Assembly (NCBI RefSeq): GCF_040115645.1
Contig: NC_089542.1
Span: forward strand, 372,001 to 436,000
Reading direction: 5' to 3'
DNA length: 64,000 nucleotides
Source of the DNA: Euwallacea fornicatus
Taxonomy: Eukaryota > Arthropoda > Insecta > Coleoptera > Curculionidae
Shown: positions 24,801-36,772 of the stretch, in pieces
How positions within the stretch are numbered: the stretch's first letter is position 1
Layout: each line of letters starts with the position of its first letter
Made by a program: the position numbers and the translations under genes
Notes under the pieces: model-generated
Told to the model about the DNA's origin: nothing
The model's database searches: none
Seen by the model: the letters and a program-made list of their open reading frames with translations, nothing else

Positions 24801-27800
24801 CCCTTTGTTGTATTTCATCCTCTCTAATTGTAAACCAGTACATTTGTTTTCAGCACTGATCTTCGGGGGGCAGTTGGAGAACGCTCCTGGCCCCAACAGA
24901 AGTAAATATATCGGCTGCATTGATACTCAGTGCGATGTGGTAAGCGTGATCAAGGATGCTTACGAAAATGCCCGATTCTTGTGCGACCAGTATTACTTAG
25001 CATCACCGGACCTCATTATCAATCAGGCTCAACATAATGGTGAGTTCCGTTATTTCTTACAATTCAATAAACTGGCAAAATTGCAACAGAGGCGTAGATA
25101 ATTTATTTTCATTTCACGAAGTGCCATTACCCTTGAAATGCGGGTGATACGCTACTAAGTATCACATCTTGATGATTATTGCTATTGTTAACGTCAATTT
25201 TACTTCACGGAATTTAAGAAGGAATTGATTGTTGTTTGGAACGTCCTTGAGTTTCCACTGAATCCGGGATGCTAATTATTGCTGTCACTTGTGTGGACAA
25301 ACCTATAGCAAAATTAGACTCAAATCATGGATAGAACGAAAGCGGCCACTACATTTGCTTTTATCACAATCCATTTTTGAAGGTTCTAGTTGAGTCTTGA
25401 ATTATTATTAGGGGGAGGTCACTGAATGCTTTCACTTTTCACTATAGTCGGAAACTCTTAACAAAAAAAAGCTGAGGTGTATCGACCTTAGGTTAAAATC
25501 AACGGTATTTCATATTTTGTCTATTTTACACAGTTTTGTTAATGCGATACAACGTATAATAATGAAAAAAATGTCCCTCTTGAACGCTACTGAGTTTAGG
25601 CATTATATCGTAACTTTTTGAAAAACATAGACATTTTATAAGTTTAAGATTTTGGTAAGACAGGGACCAATTCCTTAAACTTTTAACTGCTAATAATTCC
25701 AATGATTATCGATCGAAACATAATCTCAGCATTTCATTGGTTAATCGATATTTATTACCGAGATTACTAATCTTTGTAATATTATATTACGATAAATTAC
25801 TTATTATTTACAATATGTACATTTTTTCAAAGACATCTATAAAATAAAGATATATATGATTCAGATTCAATGTTTTTCTATTTGATTGCAGCGCAATTCT
25901 AATGATTGTTTTCTGATAAAAGAATCTTGATTTCACTTGCGGAGAATTCTGGGGGAATGTGAAATTTACGTAATGTTGATTTTACTGCAAGTTGTCCAAT
26001 GGACAATACATATTGAATAGTGGCTGTATGTAATGACACTGTTAGTCTAGTGCTTGCTTCAATAATAATGCCATTGAATCCCTTACCAATGGACCTGATT
26101 CTATAGAAACATACGAAAGCGAGAATGACGTTTATGTGCAATCAAATTGACCAATCAAATCATCAGAAGCCTTATTCTCGCTCTCAAGTGTTCCTATAGA
26201 ACCAGAGCCAGGGCATTTCAAGGCTTTGTCAAAATGGCGGTTAGTGCAAATGGTCGCAAAAAATGTCACTGTCAATGTCCCGTGATAGATAGATGGTTCT
26301 GATACCGACAACTAAATTCTCCCCAGCTATTTTTGATTTTAAGAAGCATTTTCTATTTAAGCAATAAAAATACCATTTTTTTGTAAATTGACAATTATCT
26401 ACCGGGTTTCCGATATAAGTGATTCAACTATAATAAAATCACAATTTTTTAGTGTTTGGTTAATGCCAAATTACAGATTTGCAAAAAGAAGACTTCATCA
26501 ACATTGTCTACGTGCCATCGCACTTATACCACATGCTTTTTGAACTTTTCAAAAACTCGATGAGAGCAGTAATGGAGTACCACAATTCCAGTAACGAATT
26601 CCCACCCCTTACTGTAGCCGTTTCCAAGGGTAAAGAGGATATTTGTTTGAAGGTAAGGAACGATTATTTGGTTCTAGTATCTGGTAATTTTCATTGCGGA
26701 AATCGTGAACTTATTTTAACATCGGCACTTCCTTATCCATGACTCAATTGGCAGGCAAAATGCAAACATGAGGAAGTTACTAATTCAATGAAGTTCAATT
26801 TGGCGTGAAATGTCATTTGAAATTGTTTTGCTACGCGCGTCTGCGGTTGTTTAGGATTCGCAGCGCCCTCGTTCAGCTCATCAGTAAGTAAATACCCAAT
26901 TGTCAACAATTACGTCATAAGGTACTGAAACATGCACGGAATTTCTAATCATCGTTCTGTTTTTGTAACTTCAAGGAAAATGCAACAGTTTTCGAATCGA
27001 TATACGCATACGCATTTCCGAAAACGTTTTTGTTTAAATAAGGGTTATTAATATTTCAATATGGATAAATTCGCTTAAAAGCTGTTAATGTAAATTACAA
27101 ATGTCTATTTTTACCGTCATGTTTTCAAACCCAGTAAAGTGATTTGTTTATAGTTTACTATCGTTATAAAACATAAATTTCCTCATTTATAGGTACATAG
27201 GCACACATATTTTCATGTTTTGTTAGCGATAATATTTAATAAAATAATCGTTTAATATTGTTGTTAATATAGGTTTAGCCGACTACATTTTTGCAACTTA
27301 TCTGTAGATAGTTTATTCGTATGTGCAGCATTTCACTTTGTTTTCGTTTTAACTCCTGTGGTTGTGAAGATCGGGCTTTCGTGACCAAAGGTCAACAGCT
27401 TTCTTATTGTAATATCACAACTCCTGGTTTTTATACACAGGATATCCTAAACACCGCAGGTCACTTTTAATATCTTCGAATCGTTAAGAAACACTTAGGA
27501 AGTCAACAGGAAAATATGTTGTTTTATTAGCTATGTAATATGTCAATTACAATTTTGCCAAGAGGCTTTTAATTTTAAAGGTATGAAGCAAAATTGAGCA
27601 AAAAAGAGGTATATTATCAGCTTTTTCAAAATAATAATTAAATCTTGATATATGTATCAATGCACATTTTTAAAATGCGCACCTGTTTTTTGCGCTTAAA
27701 CGGCATTTAATTTCACCAACAATATCCGTCTCTGCAGTCTTCCAACTGATTTTTTTTTTTACTTTTCATACCGCCAAGTAAAATAAATTCGAGAAAACTG

Positions 27801-28457
27801 GATGGTTTAAATTTGTCTTCTCAAAATCCCAGTCCGAAAATCAATTCTTTTCTTTTTCAAAATGGCAGATGTCTGACTTGGGCGGCGGCATTCCCCGTTC
27901 GACTACCGACCATCTCTTCAAATATATGTACTCGACAGCCCCTCAACCCAGCAAATCTGATGCCCACACAGTCCCACTGGCCGGATATGGGTACGGTTTA
28001 CCAATTTCTCGCCTGTATGCTCGCTACTTCCATGGTGATTTGGTTTTATTGTCATGCGAGGGCTATGGAACAGACGCTGTTATTTATATGAAGGTACAGA
28101 ATATATTGTTTAGTTCGATGATATTTCGGTGTTTTATTCATGACCAGATATTTAGCAAAAAAGCAGTACCAGTTTTACTTCCAACCTCGGTACTTACAAA
28201 GACTGTATGGAATATCAATTTCTCATTGCATTATCTCAAAATTAGTAAAAACACCGTTGTTTCAGGCTTTATCCAACGAAGCCAACGAGCTCCTGCCCAT
28301 ATTCAACAAGACAACATCCAAATTCTACAGGAGCACCGCCCAAGCGGGAGACTGGTCCAACCAAGCCACCCACATCGGCGCAAGGCAAATCAGTATAAAC
28401 ACAAAAAAGCATCAACTCCCGCAATCTGGTAATGAGGCCCTCACCAGAGCCTTGTAA
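21882..28457 (+). CDS. Pdk: Pyruvate dehydrogenase kinase, mitochondrial
   Basis: There are seven exons: 21882-21981, 22149-22287, 23235-23488, 24854-25039, 26477-26652, 27869-28093 and 28266-28457. All are in phase, giving 423 residues. Landmarks in order are LDFYSQFNPSPLSIKKFIDF, LRKELPVRLANIMKEI, RSFQEILEFE, the NQHTLIFGG loop, the N-box ELFKNSMRAVMEYH, the G1 box DLGGGIP and the ATP-lid GYGYGLPISRLYA. These define a mitochondrial BCDHK/PDK-type GHKL kinase. It phosphorylates and inactivates the E1-alpha subunit of the pyruvate dehydrogenase complex in the matrix, docking on the E2 lipoyl domain. The length agrees with other PDKs. The start ATG gives the usual MRLTxxL beginning. Introns 3 to 5 are long (1.2-1.4 kb) and contain repeat-like DNA. 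Confidence 0.95.
26097..26203. repeat. Inverted repeat in Pdk intron 4
   Basis: A 30-nt arm at 26097-26126 (GATTCTATAGAAAC... CGAGAAT) is matched in reverse complement at about 80% by 26174-26203, with 47 nt between them. The pair could fold into a long hairpin and resembles the core of a small MITE or a degraded transposon end. No target-site duplication was seen. Confidence 0.5.
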
Positions 28458-30444
28458 TGCCGGGGCTGATTAGATTGAAATTCTTAGCAGGCTTAGATAT
28501 AATTAATTTCAAATTACATTATTTTTGGCCGTTATAAGGAAGCAATAAGTTGGTTTAAAGAAAGAAATTAAGACAAAGTCCAAACGGTTGGTTTGATAAT
28601 TGTGATTTATAGATTTATTAGTGTGGTTTCAAATTTTAATAAGTTTGTAAGCTGTTTTGAAGGGTTGTTAAAGTTGCACATTCCTCTATTGAAATGGTAC
28701 AATTTTAATGGGAAGCAAACTTACTTTAGATGGGAAAATTATTCGGAATTTCAAGTTTCCGAAGAACTTAAAGATGTACATCACAGTTTATATGTGGTTG
28801 TAAGATATAAAAATCCTTTAGTGCCACGTAAATCAAATGTTTTCCCTGTTTGTAACTGTCAATGCAGCGAAAGAGTAAAATTTGGTGTTTGTCAGGTTAG
28901 TGACAGTAACTGAATTTAGCAATCGTCATTCGTTGGACTTAACGCCGCTAACCACCATATTCCACATACGCCCACAAGCTGCACTTAATTCTAAGTGTGA
29001 CGTAAGTTGCCACTTCTGCATGCGTTAACGTCAATTTAAACAAGGCGTGAACTATAGCTCGGCTTGTGGATTTGAAGCTAACCGTCGTTTTAACTGAAAG
29101 CAAAACATTCGATTGGTCTCTGAAACGTTACAGTTGTGAAACAGACGTTTTCGCCCGATGGAATTTTGTTGTTCTCATGACTTACCCTCATGTGGGGTTG
29201 TAGTGGCAGTAGACCAATTATCATACATGCAGCGAAAACAGTCGATTTTTATGACACTTGAGAATGTTTATGACTGACCACATAGACATATATCTTCGTA
29301 ATATTATGCTCCTTTCCCACTTAAAACATTACTGATGTTAGACTTAAGCGCAAGTTAGGGTTACTGGACAAAGATTTCTCTTAAACGCTAACGTTGCTGT
29401 ATAAAATAGTAGAAAGATTTACTTTATTTACAGTTTTTGACTACAATTTTAGAAGTGACGTCTTCAAAAATAAAAAATATTATATCTTTTCGGTTGTTGA
29501 TGCATGAGGATGGATTTGAGCCAAAGAAGAATGGAATTACGTATTGCGTTAGTAATACCGCCTAAATTTTGTTAATTTATTAGCCAAATGGTGGTAGATG
29601 AAATGTTTGAGGCGCCACAATAAACTATCGGGTAAGGATTAAAATTTATAATTAAAGTGATATGTATTAGTGAGTAATTACATGTAAATTATGTAGTTTC
29701 TGTGTGATAATCTTCTGTAATATAAGATATAACTTCTGAGCTACAATAACATATCAATATACCTACTATTTTATTTTTGGTGTTATTTCTTTGAAACTGC
29801 ATTTCACAGAACCAGCGGTAAATGAATTTTTTGCAGCACATGTGCCTCTTCTTTTTCTACTCCCGTCAACTGTAAATTGTCCAGAAAGACGCATTTTAAA
29901 CCTTCCTCTCCTAAATTACGATTTGTCTCGCGTTACTAATTACAGAAAGTTATTCAACATCAAATTATATGGAGGTGTCGCATTTTTAAGTGGGTTGCAC
30001 TGTATATAACTGAACTAAAGATCATTGTTTTGTGGGGAAGGCGCTTGAATTTGAAAATAGTATAACTGCTCTAGTAGAAAAGTGGGAGCAAGACTTGGTA
30101 AATGAGGGCGTAATTTAAGGAAATTATAAATCGTTATAATTTTGCCACTTTATGCCGGTGAAATGTTTTCCCTGTTCCTACTGACAAATAACATAACAAA
30201 TTAGCAAAAAAAATATTAATAAAAAGAAACATTATAAAATTAAAGTGTGAATTGTAAGCATGTAAAATATGTGAACCACTCTGAAATTATTATATTGATT
30301 AATTACTGAGTACTTTATGTATTCTCAATCTATACACTTCACTTCTGGCATTTTTCGTTTTTCTATTAATTTTTCCCTATCTTCTGAAGTCGGCTTACAT
30401 TTGGAATGGAGAAATGAATGCTATAGAAGACAAGCACCAAACAA
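28458..30444. other. Intergenic between Pdk and DHFR
   Basis: The first few hundred bases should be the Pdk 3' UTR. An open frame at 28593-28913 lacks any motif, has AT-rich codons and sits directly after the Pdk stop, so I do not call it. The rest is AT-rich with nothing recognisable. Confidence 0.45.
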
Positions 30445-31332
30445 CTAAGCTTTGACATAGACGTGGTAAGTATACCGAACGCCGTTCTCTTCCTGAAGGG
30501 CCTGTGGAACATCTTCTTCACTAAAATGTGATCAATTTTAAAATCGGTTAAGTTATTTAGGATTTTCGAAAACGAACGACGACAACAGGTTTAAACATAC
30601 GCACCTGACTTCTTTTAAGGTTTCCAATTCGACAGGGAAAAATGTATCGCAATTAAAATTTTTCTGGATTTTGGTTAAATAAAGCTTCTGGAAATACGGC
30701 GAAGCAAAGGCCTCCTTTAAAAATGAAAAGAATAACATGGTTTTATAAATTTCTTGAAAATCTAACTAAAATCGGGTACGACCTCATACAAACTAGACCC
30801 TCCGATCACCCACACATCTTCGTAGCTCGGCTGAAATTGTGTGTCTTGGAGCTTTTTATAAGCCTCATCGAAGCTCTTAAAGGCAAACGAGTCTGGAAAT
30901 TGCTCTAAGTTTAAATCCGATCGGCTTAGAACGAAATTTATCCGGCCGGCCAGTGGCTTATATTTGCCCGGAATGCTATCCCACGTTTTCCTGCCCATGA
31001 TGACTACATTTTTACGGCCTGCCTGCTTCGTGGTCGTGGTCATTTTGCTAAAGTACGCCATCTCGTTTCTAAGTGCACAGACTATTTAGGAATGGAATAT
31101 AGAAAGGTCTCCCTAATATCAAGGACAAATTATCCTTTAACCGGCAAACACATTTAGATTAATTACGTGCCCAACAGACATTAAACAAATCTTTATAATA
31201 CCATTATCGCGACCATGTTTTATCGGGCTTATTATTTAATGGCACTTACTTCAACCGCCATGGCAACGTTCCGTTCTTGCCGATTCCCATGTTCTCGGTT
31301 GCTGCCACTATCAGCTTCAATTTAACACTCAT
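30445..31332 (-). CDS. Dhfr: Dihydrofolate reductase
   Basis: The exons on the minus strand are 31332-31250, 31068-30783, 30714-30605 and 30520-30445, all in phase, giving 184 residues, the normal length for animal DHFR. Motifs in order: LIVAATENMGIGKNGTLPWR, then LKNEMAYFSKMT with the substrate-binding Glu, GRKTWDSIP (NADPH binding), VLSRS, VWVIGGSSLYEEAF, LTKIQKNFNCDTFFP, and the terminal ENGVRYTYHVYVK strand. The enzyme reduces dihydrofolate to tetrahydrofolate with NADPH in the cytosol, feeding thymidylate and purine synthesis. The exon 2/3 junction uses a weak GTCGTA donor. I chose it because it restores the family sequence SLYEEAF; a donor 3 nt further on is possible. Confidence 0.94.
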
Positions 31333-32515
31333 AATATTGAATTTTAGAATATTTAATAACTCTTACGCGAGAGAAACTCGTTAGGAAATGGTCGACATCA
31401 TCGTCGTTTACTCGAAAAAGTCTGCGAGTACGAGGTCAGAGTGGCAAGCCGGCAAATGAAAGAAATCATGGGAGTGAATCCGTGGACATGCGCGTGGGCA
31501 TATTCTACAGTAGCTAGCAACTGTTCGTTAGGCTTTTGATAGTACTTGCGAGATATCGGCGTAGGTCGGTGTGTCCGGATTCGGCTTTATTGGTTTGTAA
31601 TGAAGACATACAAAAGGGGCAAAAAAGTAATATAATCTAATATTGAACGTCTCTGAATTTACTGAATTAAGTGCCCTGTTAAGAGTACTGTTGGGGCGTC
31701 TTGTAGCAACCCAAGATGCGCCTGTCTGTAGCATACCTGCCGCGAGCGGTATGAAAAGGCGGGATTAGAGGCAGAGAGAAGTTAAGGAGATATGAGGACG
31801 TTCCTAGACTTACGAGCTTACCTCCCACATTATCCTTTCCCAATGAGCTGTACAATCGGTTAATTGTTATGCAGCAGAATAACATAAATGAACGTAAAGC
31901 ACTTAAAAAATCCCTCGTCTCTGCTGCTGAGGAATGACAGTTGTTGTCAAAAAACTGTCATTGCAAATGTTGTTGTTGTTATTATTTTATTTTTATTTAT
32001 TTTATTTATTTATACTTTTTCCTTCAATTGCTTATAAAATTGTTTTTTTCTGTTTTACGTTAGCTCAGATCAAAGTTATATTGAGCCGAAAGGAAATTAA
32101 GTCTTGGTAATTGTTCACCTGCTCACGTCGAAAGGGTATGAAATCAGCATCCGATAAGGGCAATTTACAATTAACAAAAAAAAATCATCAATTACCAAAC
32201 AACTAACTTTATTGGAATAATAACAAACTGGTGAAAGTTGAAATTAGAAAATTGTACACCCATTGATATACACAACGTAGAGTACTTCTACACCAACATT
32301 GACGTTTACCAGTTTTACAATCCCCTACATCTATGGATTTGACGAGGTTCCAACGCAGCTTAAAACCTTTCTAAGCATTGAAAATCTCCCTAACCAACTT
32401 TTACGTGAAAACTTATCACAGCTGCAGTAAAACGTGTCAGAGGATACAAATTTTCAGCTTCCCTTGCCGCAGAGCTCAACCACTGTAGTGAGCTCTAGCA
32501 CTACTGAGGTATTTT
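31333..32515. other. Intergenic between Dhfr start and SV2-like stop
   Basis: This stretch holds the Dhfr promoter and the SV2-like 3' UTR. It includes a low-complexity TTGTTG/TTTATT run at about 31970-32020. Next to it is a short hairpin, in which AATGACAG at about 31932 is mirrored by CTGTCATT at about 31955. No gene is seen. Confidence 0.45.
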
Positions 32516-34915
32516 TCACAGTAAAACTTGACTATTGTCCTCTATTTTAAATGAGAGCAACACAGCAATGAAACACGGGAAAGCTGTAAAAAAAGCTGGA
32601 AAAATAAGATCTGGACCCGTTAGCATGCTGTAGATGGGGATGGAGCAAAATGAGGCTATGTGGTAGAGGCTGCGCATGAGACCATGCGCAGAGCACCTAA
32701 AACATACATTTTTGTCAAAATCTGAAACGAAAGAGCCTGAGAGACAGACCTAACGTGACAGGGATAAGCTTCCAAAACCACTAAAGTGATCACAGTTAGA
32801 ACTGCATTTAACAGTAGCTGTAAGGCCAGGGCTATCACCGAGAAAAGCAGGAAGTTGTAATTAAAAACGAGAATTCCCAACGAGGTCTGACAGATAACGG
32901 CCCAAAGTACTACCAAAATTCGGCTTCTGGAGAGCAGATTCTTTGCCAGGATTAGTCCAGTGCTTAGCAGGATTGGAATCATTAGAATTGACCTAAAAAT
33001 AGTGTAAAAAAGTCGGTTTAATGGCCGAAATGGAGTCCTCACCCAATTTCGATTTCTCTGCGCAGGTCATCCAAGTAAATATTGTAGTCAAAGTCGACTG
33101 CGCAGTTTGAAATAAGAGAGAGAAAGGTGTTATTGGTCAAATGACAGTTGATGAAGTGATGGGGCATTAAATCAGTGTCTATAAACCTTAAAAGGAAAAT
33201 GGCACAACCATAAAAAAGGTTAATTTATTTAAAAACTTACTGAGAATTTGCAACTACAGAATTCTCGATGGAGAGAACTGAAGTTTTCACGTTGAAAAAT
33301 TTGGATTTGAGAATGGTGCAATTCCAGAAATTCACATGTACCAGATTCATATGACTAAAAACGCAGTCGTGAAATGTGCAGTCCTTGAAGAACACGTTCT
33401 CTAAAGAGTCATTGTAGAAGCCGGAAAAGCTCTGGTTCTCCACAAATTTCTTTTGCTTCATATATTCCCATTCTCTAAGCTCTTTGATTATCGACGTCGA
33501 GAATGTTGAGACTCCCATAGTGGCAAATCCGCAAATCAGGTGCAGAATTGCAAGTATTATCGTGGTCTTGAAGTATATTGGGGAGAATATTTTGTAGAAG
33601 ACTTGCATTACCTATAGAAACGAACTCCGTTAGTATAAGAACAGCATTGCTCCAGGATCACTGACAGAATCGAATCCGTGAGCAAACACCCCTCTGGTGT
33701 TGCTCAAGGGTGGTTCTGGATATGAGCTTCTTCCTGGGAGTTCAAGCTCCGTGAGGCCATACTGTGTCCTTGTTTTGTTCAATTTGTGCAACCTCTGGTA
33801 AACTGCCAAAGCCTCAACCTCCCTCGAGGCCTCTAGGAGGTACCTTGGTGATTCCGAGGTCCATATCAACCCTATGATGCTCGCTGCCGCTGGAATGACA
33901 CTCAAGAGTAGAAATCTGCAATTTTATTGATGCAGAAATGGTTTTTGATTGAGCGTTCCGATTCTACCGGTGCCACGAGCTCCAATGTTCCTTGTTGTCT
34001 TTGACGATGTCAGCTCCTAAAGTGGGCATGGCGACTTCGAATACAATTGCAATATAAGCGGCCCCCAGGGGCCACAAAGAATGAAGCATTCCGGTGTATT
34101 TTGCTCTGGACGATCGGGAAGAAGTCTCTGTCATGTAGCTGAATGCTATCGGGAAAGCACCGGATATACCCAGGCCCGAGCCGAACCTAGAAAGACGAGA
34201 AATCGGTTAATTTAATTGCGGAATTTTCGAGCCTCTGGATAGATTGGATGGGACCTAGATGTGCGACTTTTGGATGCGAACTAGAAGTTCCACGCGTATC
34301 TTACCTGGCAGTCATGAAAGTTCCATAGGTGGGCATCACAGAAGCAGCAGCAGCGAACATGATGGCCACTATTAGCGCTAGGGCGAGCCCTTTTTTCCTC
34401 CCTATGTGATCCGCTAGAACACCCCAGGCAAAGGATCCACATGCCATTGCCAAGAGAGTTATGGAAACTACGAATATAAAATATTCTACAAAAACAACTC
34501 TTCCTGAAAATACGAAAACTACTTTCAGCCTCATCTAAGAGGTTCAAAAGGGACGCACAATCGGGGAAAGCATCCTGCTTACCTAACCATCCCTTCTTCC
34601 GGTCTTCGATGCACAAGTGCAGCTCAGCTGCGGGCAAAATGAAGCTGATGATCTTGACTTCAATGCAATCAGCTGCCAGGGCCAATCCCAAGACCAAAAC
34701 CAACATGATCTGGGCTTTGCCCATGGTGGCTTGAGACAGGGCATCTTCGTGAAAGCCCATGAGAGCGTTGCTACTATTGTTGCGGCTGGTGATGTCTTCA
34801 GAACATTTTAATGGAAAAAATGGATAAATTTACTAAACTACTTACGCCGGTTCTCATTAGGTCCGTTTGACGCTGCCTCTAAAGGGGATACTAGGCATGT
34901 GGATTCTTCGCACAT
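32516..34915 (-). CDS. SV2-like major facilitator transporter
   Basis: The exons on the minus strand are 34915-34846, 34795-34583, 34467-34305, 34186-33968, 33915-33666, 33611-33241, 33186-33043, 32992-32708 and 32627-32516. All are in phase, giving about 608 residues. Twelve hydrophobic segments are expected. The MFS loop signature GVLADHIGRKKG lies between TM2 and TM3, and SESPRYLLEA follows TM6. A long region after TM7 (around residues 335-440) has pentapeptide-like repeats such as FKDCTFHDCVFSHMNLVHVNFWNC. That layout is specific to synaptic vesicle glycoprotein 2 and its insect paralogues. Such proteins sit in vesicle or plasma membranes; the substrate is unknown. Two boundaries are weak: the exon 5/6 junction (GTCAGT donor, TACTAAC branch site, 54-nt intron) and the last intron (32707-32628). 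The last intron could instead be read as a frameshift. Confidence 0.87.
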
Positions 34916-34977
34916 TGTTGAGGATGGAGTCAGTTTTAACGGAAACTATGACATTTTCCAGATGGCTCTAACTAGGC

Positions 34978-35217
34978 TGAGAAACGGAAATTTTAATTTT
35001 TGTGGTCGATAACGTGACTTTTTGCTGTATTTCTGGGAATGATAATCATCCGACATTAGTGGTTTCCAGACATGCTGTTCCAGCCTGTTGTACTCTAATC
35101 TATGACCTACCTCTATTTTCCATCTGAGAAGAGGGAATTTTTAGCTTCTTGTAAATGTACCCTATCCCGAACGTGACTTCTTGCAGCATTTCTGGAAATA
35201 ATAATCTTCAAACATTC
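34978..35217. repeat. Diverged local duplication of a splice-acceptor-like segment
   Basis: The stretches at about 34978-35056 and 35126-35217 are related. Both hold an A/T-rich part beginning TGAGAA and then AACGTGACT followed by a TTGC-G-ATTTCTGG core and an ATAATC...ACATT end, with roughly one mismatch in five. On the minus strand each copy reads as a pyrimidine-rich acceptor followed by the same small open segment. Only the copy at 35.1 kb keeps a good donor (GTAGGT). Confidence 0.55.
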
Positions 35218-35316
35218 ATGCTTCTTCGGGCAGCTGAATCCTTCCTACTTTACTGCATTCTGTACAACTTACCTGTATATTTAAATAGTCAATGTGTGTA
35301 ATCGCACGCGTTGCTG

Positions 35317-35987
35317 CTAGCGACGTTTCTGCTCGTATCCTGTTATATCGATCCAGAAATTCCAGAATCCAGATGCGGCCGGTTTGCGAATCGATAAGCA
35401 GGACTGGCAATGAAGTCTAGAGACTTATTATTTCACGTTATACACTTAACTATCGAACATTTGGTCTTATACACTCAAGGGATTGTGGAAGAAGTATCCG
35501 GATCCGCGAGATTTTTTCTCTTTAAAATCTGGACAAGACGTCTGGATGAATTAAATTGAACTGAACCGCTGCATGCAGACAATGAGTGCTACATGCGAAA
35601 TGGATTTACCGTTGTTCCTCCGTGTGTCGTAGCTTCTTTGACGATAGCGCAACTCGCGTGACATCTTTCCAGTTTTCCAGATTCATTGCCAGTTTGAATA
35701 TGCGAAAACTGACGTGACTCTGCATACAGAAGGACATGAAAGATGACAAAAAATTATTTATAGGTCAATTTAGTAAAGTTGAGAAACAGCTGTCCCAGCT
35801 TAATTTACTTGGACTAACTTGATGGTCAAATTCAATTGTCTGCGGTTACTTTAAACATGTCAGGCAGTCTCAGATCTGCCCTGCCCGCAGGACCAAAAGC
35901 TCTTTGCAAAATGTGCTTTAGAACTGTAGAGCCCTCTTTTCGTACGTCTGCGGCAAACGAAATGTGATCTGGCGCGTTCGGGTGGTA
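35317..35987 (-). CDS. 3' end of an unrecognised gene (three phase-consistent exons)
   Basis: Three open segments on the minus strand fit together. 35987-35850 encodes YHPNAPDHISFAADVRKEGS through LRLPDMFK. 35719-35610 encodes SHVSFRIFKLAMNLENWKDV through LRHTEEQR. 35416-35317 encodes LHCQSCLSIRKPAASGFWNF and ends in KRR and TAG. Each has a plausible acceptor, and the phases agree (0, 0 then 2). Codon and residue content look coding and quite unlike the flanking DNA. I do not recognise the family. The second segment has the look of an alpha-helical repeat. The last exon is alternatively open over 48 codons in another frame ending at a strong GTAAGT donor (35272). That alternative would imply a continuing gene with a missing exon. 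The 5' exons were not found; they should lie between 36.0 and 36.7 kb or be very small. Confidence 0.4.
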
Positions 35988-36772
35988 CTAAATCTGGTCG
36001 ATCAGGGGTAATTAACTGCGCGAGGTAGAGGTCGCTTCACGTGTTTACAACAAAAAGGGAGATTTTAAAAAGTAATTAAACATCTCTCAGCCGAGGAGAA
36101 CTAAAGGCGTAGATTTTATATCTTGTGCCCAGGTCCTTTTCAAAAGTTTAAAATTTCGTAGATCCATTTAAGTATGTCTAACAACTGGAGCATTCCTTTT
36201 ATATCCCTAGAGCGAAGTGAAAATCGAGTTTGAAGTATAATTTCATTAACTTGCCATTTGAAAGAGATTGACGGTAAAAACTCGAAATTTATATAAAATT
36301 TTACATACTGGGTGTCCGAAATTGTCTTGGCAATAATTTATCTCAAAACCTCAGAGAGGCGGAAGGACGGTTGAAGTTGTAGCACAAGAGCAGAGATATA
36401 GACTGAACGTAATCCTTGATATACGGGGGGGCGTCGAAAAGTGCAAGAGCAAGAGTGTTTCGAAAACTGAAAACAACATTGCCAAATGACTTTTAGCTTC
36501 GAAGTTATTACGGAAAAACCGGAATTTGGCTAAATATAATTTTCTAATTAAAGCATTATGAATCAGAACCTTCTAGGCAGCAGATATTACAATTGATGGC
36601 GATGTTCTCGAGATTAATTAAACAAACTTATCAGGGAATTTGTTTATGTTTATAATAAAATCTTTGAAGTGCCTGCTCTCCAGATTATCACTAAATATTT
36701 GATTACTGGCACTCGCTTGGGAAAGGGGCCTCACATTGAAGAAAGTGTTTGCGAAGTGTATTCGATTCGAAT

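Noticed and set aside
28593..28913. Open frame of 106 codons directly after Pdk
   Set aside because: It begins about 135 nt after the Pdk stop, has AT-rich codons and shows no motif; it is better read as 3' UTR or flank.
34468..34503. Earlier acceptor for SV2-like exon 3 (TATTTTCAG)
   Set aside because: It would insert 12 extra residues between GWL and the GxxxWG segment; the nearer acceptor gives the spacing usual for the family.
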